Assembly (NCBI GenBank): GCA_028819475.1
Contig: JAPPLJ010000030.1
Coordinates: forward strand, 1-64,000
Length of the DNA stretch: 64,000 bases
Direction: 5' to 3'
Origin: Rhodospirillaceae bacterium
GTDB lineage: Bacteria; Pseudomonadota; Alphaproteobacteria; Bin65
This document shows, piece by piece, positions 45,642 to 53,592 of this stretch. The position numbers and the translations under genes are program-made. The notes beneath the pieces were generated by a model, which saw only the letters and a list, made by a program, of their open reading frames with translations, did not search any database and was not told where the DNA came from. How positions within the stretch are numbered: position 1 is the first letter of the stretch; the number at the start of each line of letters is the position of its first letter.

Positions 45642-46190
45642 TCATTCTACATCCGGAAGACCGGAATCTCCCGCGCCCAGCGGGCGCTGCATCAACACCG
45701 CGTCGACCCACCGGCCGAGCTTGAAACCGACCGAAGGCAGCAGGCCGACATTCCGGAAACCGGCCTTTTCGTGCAGCCGGATCGACGCCGCGTTGCCGGA
45801 ATCGCCGATCACGGCCAGCATCTGGCGATAGCCGAGCGCGGTGCAGCGCTCGATCAGGGCGGACAACAGGGCGAGACCGACGCCGCGGCCGCTCCGGTCG
45901 GGCGACACATAGATCGAGTCCTCGACGGTGTAGCGATAGGCGATGCGCGCCCGGTAGCGCCCGGCATAGGCGTAGCCCGCAACCGTCCCGTCCACCTCGG
46001 CGACATAGTAGGGCAGGCCGCTGTGCTGTATGCCCTGGCGGCGCCGGTCCATTTCGCCGGCGGACGGCGGGTCGGTCTCGAAAGACGCCAGGCCGTCAAG
46101 CACATAGCCGCGATAGATTTCGGCAACCGCCGCCATGTCCCGCTCGGCGGCGTCGCGGATCAGCGGCTTCGGCGCGGTCTTCGGGTCCAA
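45642..46190 (-). CDS. GNAT family N-acetyltransferase (PAT-like)
   Basis: A 182-residue acetyltransferase resembling phosphinothricin/methionine-sulfoximine acetyltransferases: IRDAAERDMAAVAEIYRGYV at the start, VAGYAYAGRYRARIAYRYTVEDSIYV strands (key residues RYTVEDSIYV), the acetyl-CoA loop SGRGVGLALLSALIERC (about 96-112) and GFRNVGLLPSVGFKLGRWVDAV. The start at 46190 is TTG; no upstream ATG exists before the neighbouring stop, and the next ATG (46136) would cut the first strand. It lies 29 bp after the N-formylglutamate amidohydrolase on the same strand and may be co-transcribed with it. Confidence 0.82.
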   Translation of the reverse strand: MDPKTAPKPLIRDAAERDMAAVAEIYRGYVLDGLASFETDPPSAGEMDRRRQGIQHSGLPYYVAEVDGTVAGYAYAGRYRARIAYRYTVEDSIYVSPDRSGRGVGLALLSALIERCTALGYRQMLAVIGDSGNAASIRLHEKAGFRNVGLLPSVGFKLGRWVDAVLMQRPLGAGDSGLPDVE

Positions 46191-46219
46191 GCCTCTGCCG
46201 CTTTCGGCCGCGTCCGGGA

Positions 46220-47146
46220 TCAGGCGGCTGCCGCCATCGGCGCCCGGGTCAGCTCGCCGATCAACGCGGCCAGGTCGCCGGCCAGCGCGGCGAAGCCCGG
46301 CGTCTTGTGCAGGCTGGCTTCATCCATGTAGAGCGCGCGGTTGATCTCGATCTGCAAGGCGTGGACGCCGCGTTGCGGGGCGCCGTAGTGGCGCGTCGTA
46401 TACGCGCCGGCATAGGGCACGTTGCGCCGCACGACATAGCCCCGCTGGCCGAGCGTTCGCCGGGCAAGCTCGGTCAGCCGCCGGTCGCATGACGTGCCGT
46501 GACAGTCGCCGAGCACGATATCGACCCGGCGGCGGCCGGAATCGGCATCGGCCGGACCGCCGACCGACGGCATGGAATGGCAGTCGATCAGCAGGCAGAA
46601 GCCGAATTGCGCCAGAGTGCGCTCGACCAACCCGGCGAGCGCGGCATGATAGGGCCGGTAACAGGCGTTGACCCGGTGCAGCGCGTCGTCGAAACGCAGC
46701 TTGCGGCGGTAGATGTCGGCGCCGGACGAAACGACCCTGGCAATGGTGCCGAGCCCGGCGGCGACCCTGGGCGAGCGCGTGTTGACATAGGCCGGCAGCG
46801 GATCGGCGAACATGCGCGGATCCAGCTCGAAGGGTTCGCGGTTGGCGTCCAGGAAGGCGCGCGGGAAGCGGGCGCGCAGCAGGGGCGCGCCCATCGCCGG
46901 CGCGGAGGCGAACAGCTCATCGACGAAACTGTCCTCGGACTTGCGCAGGGCCAGCGGGTCGAGCCGTGACGCCTCGACGAATTCCGGCGGGTAGTCCGAT
47001 CCGCTGTGCGGCGAGGCGAAGACCGCCGCCGCGGTCTGCTGCACCGGCTCCAGCACGTCGAAGGCCGGCGAATGCAGCCAGCCTCCCTTGTAAATTTCTT
47101 CCGGTGCGGACGGTTCGGACGGCGCGGGCGGGAAAGATATTTCCAT
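46220..47146 (-). CDS. N-formylglutamate amidohydrolase family protein
   Basis: A 308-residue member of the N-formylglutamate amidohydrolase (HutG-like) family. Landmarks: FASPHSGSDYPPEF (about 43-56), DANREPFELDPRMF (98-111), LLIDCHSMPSV (about 164-174) and GAYTTRHYGAP toward the C terminus, with the His and Asp expected to bind metal. In histidine breakdown HutG releases formate from N-formylglutamate; other members act on related N-formyl amino acids, and no hut genes are here to decide. ATG 47146 was chosen over longer frames because MEISFPPAPSE leads directly into the domain. Confidence 0.85.
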   Translation of the reverse strand: MEISFPPAPSEPSAPEEIYKGGWLHSPAFDVLEPVQQTAAAVFASPHSGSDYPPEFVEASRLDPLALRKSEDSFVDELFASAPAMGAPLLRARFPRAFLDANREPFELDPRMFADPLPAYVNTRSPRVAAGLGTIARVVSSGADIYRRKLRFDDALHRVNACYRPYHAALAGLVERTLAQFGFCLLIDCHSMPSVGGPADADSGRRRVDIVLGDCHGTSCDRRLTELARRTLGQRGYVVRRNVPYAGAYTTRHYGAPQRGVHALQIEINRALYMDEASLHKTPGFAALAGDLAALIGELTRAPMAAAA

Positions 47147-47271
47147 GATGGCTCCGGGTTTACCCGATGCGGCGGAGCCTGTCACCGCCCGATGGCGTCG
47201 TAGGGGCCGCGTGTTGCCGTCCGGCCCCGGGCGGCGCGACATCCCTGGCCGCTGCGCATCCGGCCAGGACC

Positions 47272-47300
47272 TTGCATGGCCTGGCCAAGTGCGCGATATA
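47272..47300 (+). promoter_or_regulatory. Probable tRNA-Val promoter
   Basis: TTGCAT (47272-47277), a 17-bp spacer and GATATA (47295-47300), 57 bp upstream of the tRNA. No T-run terminator is seen after the tRNA; the palindromic repeat at 47433 may serve. Confidence 0.5.
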
Positions 47301-47356
47301 CCCGCCTTCATCCGGATCCGCCGCCACCTCCCTGGGGGTCGGGGGCAGCGGGCAAA

Positions 47357-47431
47357 GGGCGCGTAGCTCAGCGGGAGAGCACTACGTTGACATCGTAGGG
47401 GTCGCTGGTTCAATCCCAGCCGCGCCCACCA
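47357..47431 (+). tRNA. tRNA-Val(GAC)
   Basis: A full cloverleaf: acceptor stem GGGCGCG/CGCGCCC, D-arm GCTC-AGCGGGA-GAGC, anticodon stem CTACG-TTGACAT-CGTAG with anticodon GAC, T-arm GCTGG-TTCAATC-CCAGC, discriminator A and an encoded CCA (47429-47431). The gene body is 72 nt plus CCA. It reads valine codons GUC and GUU. Its 3' end touches a palindromic repeat, so the site could serve as an attachment point, but no integrase follows. Confidence 0.96.
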
Positions 47432-47432
47432 T

Positions 47433-47580
47433 CCTTCGAGTCGGGGCTTCGAGACGGGGCTTCGAGACGCGGTCTTGCAGACCGCTCCTCAGCCCCCCTC
47501 AGGATGAAGAGATTTGTTGGCTCAACAAATTCAGCTTCATCCTGAGGAGGCGAAGGCGAACGCCTGAGCCGTCTCGAAGG
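47433..47580. repeat. Palindromic interspersed repeat, copy A
   Basis: Arms ccttcgag...ctcgaagg enclose nested inverted repeats: cctcaggatgaag and cttcatcctgagg, with a central aatttgttg/caacaaatt pair. It starts two bases past the tRNA CCA. The right half gaggcgaaggcgaacgcctg is shared with copies B and C. A partial third arm extends to 47669. Confidence 0.88.
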
Positions 47581-47675
47581 GTTTCATCCTGAGGAGGCCA
47601 TTGAGGAGGCGCCCCTCGGCTTCGCTCGGGACAGGCTCCACGCCGTCGCGAAATGGTCGTCTCGAAGGGCGCCGT

Positions 47676-48518
47676 TCAGCCGTTCAGCGTCCCGGCGTGG
47701 TAGGCGACATGGTCGCCCATGAAGGTCTGGACGAAGAAATAGCCGTGGTCGTAGCCCTGCTGCATGCGCAGGGTGACCGGCTGGCCCGCCGCCGCGCAGG
47801 CCGCCTGAAAGGCGTCGATCTTCATCGCGCCCGTCTTGAAGAACTCGTCCTCGTCGCCCTGGTCAATCAGGATCGGCGCGCAGTTGTGCCCTTCCTTCAC
47901 CAGTTCCGTCGCATCGTATTCGCGCCAAGCGTCGCGGTCCGGGCCCAGATAGGCGCCGAAAATCTTCTCGCCCAAACCGGTTTCGGTCGGCGCGCAGATC
48001 GGCGCGAGCACGGAAACCGATTTGTAATGGTCCGGATTGCGCAGGGCGACGACCAGCGTGCCGTGGCCGCCCATCGAATGGCCGAACAGGCCGCGGCGGC
48101 TCATGTCGGCCGGCAGGTTCGCGCCGACGACGTCCGGCAGTTCCTCGACGACATAATCGTACATCCGGTAGTGGCCGGCCCAGGGGTCCTCGGTGGCGTT
48201 GACATAGAAGCCGGCGCCGGTGCCGAGATCCCAGGCCTCGTCGTCGGGCACCGCCTCGCCGCGCGGGCTGGTGTCCGGCGCAACGACCAGCAGGCCGTGT
48301 TCTGCCGCATGGCGCTGGACCGCCGCCTTCACGGTGAAATTCTCCTCCGTGCAGGTCAGGCCCGACAGATACGTCAATACCGGCACCGGCCCGTCCGCCG
48401 CCTGGGGCGGCACATAGGCGGAGAACTGCATCCGGCACCGCGTCGTCCGCGCCTCGTGGGCGTAGACATATTGCGTGCCGCCGAAACATTTGCTGGCGCT
48501 GACGGTTTCGAGAGACAT
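47676..48518 (-). CDS. fghA: S-formylglutathione hydrolase
   Basis: A 280-residue esterase-D-type enzyme that splits S-formylglutathione into formate and glutathione, the second step of formaldehyde detoxification. Motifs: YLSGLTCTEENF (oxyanion, about 48-59), nucleophile GHSMGGHG (Ser at about 147), and the acid/base pair in DQGDEDEF and GYDHGYFF. ATG 48518 starts MSLETVSASKCFGG, the family beginning. Copies A and B of the repeat family flank it. The pathway partner, class III alcohol dehydrogenase, lies two genes away on the same strand. Confidence 0.93.
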   Translation of the reverse strand: MSLETVSASKCFGGTQYVYAHEARTTRCRMQFSAYVPPQAADGPVPVLTYLSGLTCTEENFTVKAAVQRHAAEHGLLVVAPDTSPRGEAVPDDEAWDLGTGAGFYVNATEDPWAGHYRMYDYVVEELPDVVGANLPADMSRRGLFGHSMGGHGTLVVALRNPDHYKSVSVLAPICAPTETGLGEKIFGAYLGPDRDAWREYDATELVKEGHNCAPILIDQGDEDEFFKTGAMKIDAFQAACAAAGQPVTLRMQQGYDHGYFFVQTFMGDHVAYHAGTLNG

Positions 48519-48600
48519 GGTCGGGGCTTTCGGTGGAAGGGCGTTGCGCCCTGTCATGGCACAGGGCGCAGCCGCGATGCCAGCGGCTCCGGGCCGCAGG

Positions 48601-48740
48601 CGTCCTTCGAGACGAGGTTTCGAGACGCGATCCTGACGGATCGCTCCTCAACCTCTCCTCAGGATGAAGCTGTATTGGTGAAGCAAACACACCCCTTCAT
48701 CCTGAGGAGGCGAAGGCGAACGCCTGAGCCGTCTCGAAGG
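48601..48740. repeat. Palindromic interspersed repeat, copy B
   Basis: cgtccttcgagac at the left and gtctcgaagg at the right enclose cctcaggatgaag (48657-48669) and cttcatcctgagg (48694-48706). Its right 40 bp match copy A (47541-47580) without an obvious difference. Confidence 0.88.
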
Positions 48741-48747
48741 AGGCGCC

Positions 48748-49683
48748 CTACGGCCCCGGTGCGCTGCCTTGCCGGTTGGCGATCAGGATGCCGCCGACGA
48801 TCAGCGCCGTGCCGGCCAGATGGTAGAAGGCGATCTCCTCGGACAGGATGGCTACGGCAAAGGCGGCGCCGAACACCGGAATCAGGTAGAGGAAAAGGCT
48901 GCCGCCGGCGGCGCCGACCCGGCGGATGCCGAAATTCCACAATACATAGGCGCCGGCCGTCCCGATGACGCCGACATAGAGGATGCCGAGAACCGCTTCG
49001 GCGGTCGGGACCAGCCGGCCGCCGAACTCCAGCTCGGCGGCCGCCATCGGCGCCAGACCGAGGACCGAGACTCCCGCCATGGCCGCAAGCCCGGTGAGCG
49101 GCGGCATTGCGCTGTTCCAGCCGCGGATGCCGATCGTGTAGAGGCCCCAGAGGAACATGGCGCCGGCGATCCACAGGTCGCCCTCGACGAACTCCAGATC
49201 GGCCAGACGCTGCCAGCTGCCGTGGGTCACGACCACGACCAGTCCGGCGAGCGCGATGCCGATGCCGGCGATCCGCCCCGCCGTGTTGCGTTCGCCGATG
49301 CCGGCAAAGGACAGCAGCACGATATAGATCGGCACCGAGGCGTTGAGCAGCGCGCCGTTGATTGCGGTCGTCGTTTGCGTGCCGCGGAAGATCATGTAGT
49401 TGAAGACGATCGCCCCGGCGAGGGCGAGCAGCGCAACGGTGCGCCATTCCCGGCGCAGCGCCGCCCGGTAGCGCCAGATGGAAGCGCCGAAGATCGGCAG
49501 CAGGACGGCGGCGGCGGCGGCCCAGCGGAAAAACGCCATGACGGCCGGCGATACGTCCTGGTAGGAGCCGCGCGCCGCGGTCCAGGTGCCGCCCCAGCAG
49601 GCGGCCGCCGCGGTCAGCGCGATATAGGGCGCGGCGCGGGCGAGCCAGCCGCTGCCGGCGCCCGCCCCCGGCTCAGCCGGCAT
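48748..49683 (-). CDS. EamA/DMT-family transporter
   Basis: A 311-residue ten-helix inner-membrane transporter of the drug/metabolite superfamily, with two EamA repeats (about 15-150 and 165-300). Typical elements: FFRWAAAAAVLLPIFG, IFRGTQTTTAINGALLNASVPIY and the second-half ILYVGVIGTAGAYVLWNFGIRRVGAA. Substrates of the family are varied amino acids and metabolites. It lies between the two formaldehyde genes on the same strand, 21 bp after frmA, so it may be co-expressed; a role in formaldehyde or glutathione metabolism is not implied by sequence. Confidence 0.87.
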   Translation of the reverse strand: MPAEPGAGAGSGWLARAAPYIALTAAAACWGGTWTAARGSYQDVSPAVMAFFRWAAAAAVLLPIFGASIWRYRAALRREWRTVALLALAGAIVFNYMIFRGTQTTTAINGALLNASVPIYIVLLSFAGIGERNTAGRIAGIGIALAGLVVVVTHGSWQRLADLEFVEGDLWIAGAMFLWGLYTIGIRGWNSAMPPLTGLAAMAGVSVLGLAPMAAAELEFGGRLVPTAEAVLGILYVGVIGTAGAYVLWNFGIRRVGAAGGSLFLYLIPVFGAAFAVAILSEEIAFYHLAGTALIVGGILIANRQGSAPGP

Positions 49684-49704
49684 CGCCGGTCTTGTGCGCC
49701 GGCC

Positions 49705-50817
49705 TCAGTAGATCACCACGCTGCGGATGCTCTCGCCGGCGTGCATCAGGTCGAAGGCCGAGTTGATGTCCTCGAGCGGCATGGTGTGGGTGATCAGATC
49801 GTCGATGTTGATCTTCCCCTCCATGTACCAGTCGACGATCCTCGGCACGTCGGTCCGGCCGCGCGCGCCGCCGAAGGCCGTGCCGCGCCAGACCCGCCCG
49901 GTGACGAGCTGGAACGGCCTTGTGGCAATTTCCTGGCCCGCCCCGGCAACGCCGATGATGATGCTCTCGCCCCAGCCGCGGTGGCAGCATTCCAGCGCCT
50001 GGCGCATGACCTCGACATTGCCGATGCACTCGAAGCTGTAGTCCGCGCCGCCGCCGGTGATGTCGACGACCGCCTCGACCACTTTATCGCCGCCGATCTC
50101 GTCCGGATTGACGAAGTCGGTCATGCCGAACTGCTCGGCCAACGGACGCTTGGACGGGTTGATGTCGATGCCGACGATCCGGTCGGCGCCGGCCATGCGC
50201 GCGCCCTGGATGACGTTCAGGCCGATGCCGCCCAGGCCGAACACCGCCACGTTCGAGCCCGGTTCGACTCCGGCCGTGTTGATGACGGCGCCGATGCCCG
50301 TGGTGACGCCGCAGCCGATGTAGCAGATCTTGTCGAACGGCGCGTCCTCCCGGACCTTCGCCAGCGCAATCTCCGGCAGCACCGTGTAGTTGGCGAAGGT
50401 CGAGGTGCCCATATAGTGAAACACCCGCTCGCCGTTCATGCTGAACCGGCTGGTGCCGTCGGGCATCAGGCCCTGGCCCTGGGTGGCGCGGATCGCCGTG
50501 CACAGGTTGGTCTTCTGGGACAGGCAGCTTTTGCACTGCCGGCATTCCGGCGTGTAGAGCGGAATGACGTGATCGCCCTTCTTGAGCCCGGTCACGTCCG
50601 GCCCGGTCTCGACAACGACGCCGGCGCCCTCATGGCCGAGAACCGCCGGGAAGAGCCCCTCCGGATCGGCGCCGGACAGGGTGAACTCGTCGGTATGGCA
50701 GATGCCGGTGGCCTTGACCTCCACCATGACCTCGCCCGCCTTCGGGCCGTCGAGTTGAACCGTTTCGATCGTCAGCGCTTCGCCCGCCGCGTGTGCCACC
50801 GCTGCCTTGACATCCAT
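49705..50817 (-). CDS. frmA: S-(hydroxymethyl)glutathione dehydrogenase / class III alcohol dehydrogenase
   Basis: A 370-residue zinc dehydrogenase that oxidises S-hydroxymethylglutathione (formaldehyde plus glutathione) to S-formylglutathione with NAD. Catalytic zinc ligands sit in ATGICHTDE (Cys39) and GHEGAGVV; the structural zinc site is [18 protein letters not shown] (four Cys). NAD binding is [19 protein letters not shown]. The class III signature residues, such as the Arg/Asp glutathione contacts, fit the length and pattern. It pairs with fghA and is divergent from gamma-glutamyltransferase with 157 bp between. Confidence 0.95.
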   Translation of the reverse strand: MDVKAAVAHAAGEALTIETVQLDGPKAGEVMVEVKATGICHTDEFTLSGADPEGLFPAVLGHEGAGVVVETGPDVTGLKKGDHVIPLYTPECRQCKSCLSQKTNLCTAIRATQGQGLMPDGTSRFSMNGERVFHYMGTSTFANYTVLPEIALAKVREDAPFDKICYIGCGVTTGIGAVINTAGVEPGSNVAVFGLGGIGLNVIQGARMAGADRIVGIDINPSKRPLAEQFGMTDFVNPDEIGGDKVVEAVVDITGGGADYSFECIGNVEVMRQALECCHRGWGESIIIGVAGAGQEIATRPFQLVTGRVWRGTAFGGARGRTDVPRIVDWYMEGKINIDDLITHTMPLEDINSAFDLMHAGESIRSVVIY

Positions 50818-50974
50818 GACGCGTCCTTCCCCGGTCTGTCTCTGCCGTCGGCGTGGGAACGGCCGTTCCGCCGCTCTTGCCGTCTCCTTGTTCCGTGCTA
50901 CACGGAGGGCGCGTTCCGCACAACCGTTCTAAGGCCGGCGTTCCAGGGCCGGCATTCGCAGACAGGGTCCCGCC

Positions 50975-52564
50975 ATGCGCGATATCCAGCTTCCCGGCCG
51001 TTCCGTCGTCCATGGCCTCAACGGCGCCGCGGCGACGTCCAGCACCATTGCCACGCTGACCGCGATCGACATCCTGCGCGCCGGCGGCAATGCGGTCGAT
51101 GCTGCGATCGCCGCCTGCGCGGTGCAGTGCGTGGTCGAACCCATGAGCACGAGCATCGGCGGCGATTGTTTCATGCTCTACCAGAAAGGCGGCGACGGGC
51201 CGGTCGTCGGCATCAACGGCTCCGGCTGGTCCCCGGCCGGCCTCACCGTCGACTCGCTGATCGAGCGCGGCATCGGGCAGATCGACCCCGACGGCGTCGA
51301 ATCGGTGACGGTGCCGGGCGCGGTCGACGCCTGGTGCGCCATCCTCGACGCCCACGGCGCCCTGGGCATCGACCGGGTGCTCCAGCCGGCCATCGCCTGC
51401 GCCGAGCAAGGCTTCACCGTCGGCGAGGTGACCCGCGCCCTGTGGGCCGGCCGGCTCGACGGGCTGCGCGGCAACGAAGCCGCCTCCGCACTCTATCTGA
51501 AGGACGGCGCGCTGCCGGCGACCGGCGATGTCTGGTATTCGCCGGCGCTCGGCCGGACGCTGCGCGCGATCGCCGGGCGCGGGCGCGACGGCTTCTACGC
51601 CGGGCCGGTGCTCGATGCGATGCTGGCCGCGCTCAACGCCGCCGGCGGCTGCCACACGGCGGAGGATTTTGCCGGACAGCGCCACGAGCCGGTCGCGCCG
51701 CTCGACTCCGGCTATCGCGGCCGGACGGTGCTGGAGATCCCGCCCAACGGCGGCGGCATCACGGCACAGATCATGCTCAATATCCTGGAGGGTTTCGATC
51801 TCTCCGCCCTCGACCCGGTCGGCGCCGAACGGCTGCATCTGGAGATGGAGGCCCAGCGCCTTGCCTATGCCCAGCGCAACGCCTTCGTCGGCGATCCGCG
51901 CCGCAGCAACGTGCCGGTCGAGCAATTGTTGTCCGACGATTTCGCCGCCGGGCTGCGCAGCCACATCCGCCGCGACCGGGCAATCGACGCGCTGCCGCCG
52001 GCCGAGATGCCGGAGCACAGGGATACGGTCTACCTGACCGTCGTCGACCGCGATCTCAACTGCGTCAGCCTGATCAACTCGGTCTACTGGAGCTTCGGCA
52101 GCTGCATCGCCTCGGAAGAGACCGGGGTGGTGTTCCAGAACCGGGGCGCCGGCTTCGTCGTCGAGCCGGGCCATCCCAACTGCGTCGGCCCGCGCAAGCG
52201 GCCACTGCACACGATCATCCCGGGGATGGTCCTGAACGACGGCCGGTGCGAACTGGCCTTCGGCGTGATGGGCGGCCCGTTCCAGCCGGTCGGCCAGACC
52301 CATGTCGTCACCAACCTGTGGGATTTCGGCATGGACATCCAGCAGGCCATCGACTGCCCGCGGGTGTTCCACGACGGCGGCGCCATCGTCGCCGAGCGCG
52401 GCGTGCCGCAGAGTGCGGCTGCCGGCCTGCGCGCCCTCGGCCACACGGTCGTGCCCGCCGAGAGCCCCCACGGCGGCGGCCAGGGCATCCTGATCGACCG
52501 GGAGCGCGGCGTGCTCTCCGCCGGCTCGGACCCGCGAAGGGACGGCTGCGCGCTGGGATTTTAA
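50975..52564 (+). CDS. ggt: Gamma-glutamyltransferase family protein
   Basis: A 529-residue Ntn-hydrolase precursor of the GGT/cephalosporin acylase family. The N terminus SRxVV-like segment GLNGAAATSSTIATLTAIDILRAGGNAVDAAIA (key residues GGNAVDAA) and the substrate-pocket PMSTSIGGD are present. The expected autocleavage Thr lies in HRDTVYLTVVDRD (about 349), and the C-terminal ends in PNCVGPRKRPLHTIIP. No signal peptide is visible, so it may be cytosolic. It may act on glutathione or another gamma-glutamyl compound. It is divergent from frmA. Confidence 0.88.
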   Translation: MRDIQLPGRSVVHGLNGAAATSSTIATLTAIDILRAGGNAVDAAIAACAVQCVVEPMSTSIGGDCFMLYQKGGDGPVVGINGSGWSPAGLTVDSLIERGIGQIDPDGVESVTVPGAVDAWCAILDAHGALGIDRVLQPAIACAEQGFTVGEVTRALWAGRLDGLRGNEAASALYLKDGALPATGDVWYSPALGRTLRAIAGRGRDGFYAGPVLDAMLAALNAAGGCHTAEDFAGQRHEPVAPLDSGYRGRTVLEIPPNGGGITAQIMLNILEGFDLSALDPVGAERLHLEMEAQRLAYAQRNAFVGDPRRSNVPVEQLLSDDFAAGLRSHIRRDRAIDALPPAEMPEHRDTVYLTVVDRDLNCVSLINSVYWSFGSCIASEETGVVFQNRGAGFVVEPGHPNCVGPRKRPLHTIIPGMVLNDGRCELAFGVMGGPFQPVGQTHVVTNLWDFGMDIQQAIDCPRVFHDGGAIVAERGVPQSAAAGLRALGHTVVPAESPHGGGQGILIDRERGVLSAGSDPRRDGCALGF

Positions 52565-52721
52565 TCGGAAATACCGGATTCCGACCGACGTAGTCCTGGT
52601 CGCCCTGAATCGACCGCGATCAGACTACGATGCACGAGGATTAGCTTTGACCGCCCGGCCGGTGGACGTGTCCGAACGGTACCGGAAATGACTGAAGCCG
52701 TCGTCTCGGAATCGGCTGGGA

Positions 52722-52749
52722 TTGACAAACTTCGTTAAATCGGTATAAC
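52722..52749 (+). promoter_or_regulatory. Near-consensus sigma70 promoter before the DUF6338-like gene
   Basis: TTGACA (52722-52727), a 16-bp spacer, and TATAAC (52744-52749), 41 bp before the ATG. It stands out as the closest match to the E. coli consensus in the window, in an A+T-richer patch. Confidence 0.75.
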
Positions 52750-52789
52750 GATTGCGAACATAAAGTGAAAACACTACGAGTTGAATCGA

Positions 52790-53413
52790 ATGGCCGTAAG
52801 CTGGATTTCTGGCGAGGTTGTTGGCACCCTGACATACCTCCTGCCAGGATTCGTCGCGGCCGGTATTTTTTATTCTCTCACGTCGCACCCGAAACCGAGC
52901 GCCTTCGACCGTACCGTTCTAGCGCTTATTTTCACCGTAATCGGACAGACGATAACGGAGTTCATCTTGCTGCCCACTGCTAGCGCAGTCGCAGGTGCGC
53001 AGACATTCAAGGGTTGGGAGCCTGCACTGTCTGTTCTGGTTGCAATTTTGCTTGGATTGGGCGCTTCCTTTTTCTCGAATACGGATGTCATGCACTGGAT
53101 TTTGCGCCGGTTGCGTTTCACGAGAGAAACATCGTATCCGTCGGAATGGTATTCGACCTTCGCACGCTACGGTGATCGATGTTTCTTGGTATTGCATCTG
53201 CAAGGTGAGCGCAGACTTTTTGGATTTGCTGAAGAGTGGCCAAGCAACCCGAAAGATGGGCACTTTCGCATTGCGGATGCCGAGTGGCTGATTGGTGAAG
53301 ACAAGAGAGTGCCCGCGACAGGCGTTGACGCTATTTTGATTCCTGCTACCGAGGTGACAATGATGGAATTCGTGCCTATAGCGACTGAAGAGCGACATGA
53401 GGAGGCGATGTAG
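52790..53413 (+). CDS. DUF6338-like membrane protein
   Basis: A 207-residue protein with an N-terminal hydrophobic pair of helices (about 10-35 and 42-65) and a third at about 78-98, then a soluble C-terminal half (EWYSTFARYGDRCFLVLHL, GKEDKRVPATG-like). I believe it is of the DUF6338 family; the function is unknown. Codon use and base composition are visibly less G+C rich than its neighbours, which suggests transfer. A TTG nine bases upstream (52781) is a possible start. A 44-residue proline-rich frame begins on its stop codon. Confidence 0.6.
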   Translation: MAVSWISGEVVGTLTYLLPGFVAAGIFYSLTSHPKPSAFDRTVLALIFTVIGQTITEFILLPTASAVAGAQTFKGWEPALSVLVAILLGLGASFFSNTDVMHWILRRLRFTRETSYPSEWYSTFARYGDRCFLVLHLQGERRLFGFAEEWPSNPKDGHFRIADAEWLIGEDKRVPATGVDAILIPATEVTMMEFVPIATEERHEEAM

Positions 53414-53547
53414 TGGCAAAGGAACCCACTCCTTCACCGACGAAACGTTCAGGTAATCAGGTCGTGATGAGAGCCCTTTCCCGAAAGCTCCCGCCGACCG
53501 TGAAGAAGCCGTCGCCGCCACCACCGCCGCCGCCCAAGAAAAAGTGA
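53413..53547 (+). CDS. Small proline-rich protein, overlapping the preceding stop
   Basis: A 44-residue frame whose GTG overlaps the last base of the TAG of the DUF6338-like gene (TAGTG). It ends in a run of seven prolines then lysines (PPPPPPPKKK). The N-terminal part has no recognisable domain. Overlap and shared direction suggest translational coupling. It is too short for standard predictors; no homologue is known to me. Confidence 0.4.
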   Translation: MAKEPTPSPTKRSGNQVVMRALSRKLPPTVKKPSPPPPPPPKKK

Positions 53548-53592
53548 CCACTGCGCCGCTGGGCTATTGAGGCGTCCGGCCCGCGGCCCGCC

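Noticed and set aside
47357-47431. tRNA-Val as integration site of an island
   Set aside because: No integrase and no second copy of the tRNA 3' end follow; a palindromic repeat simply lies next to it.
48769-52593. 1274-codon plus-strand frame over the DMT transporter, frmA and ggt
   Set aside because: Low-complexity shadow. The real genes are on the opposite strand or in another frame.
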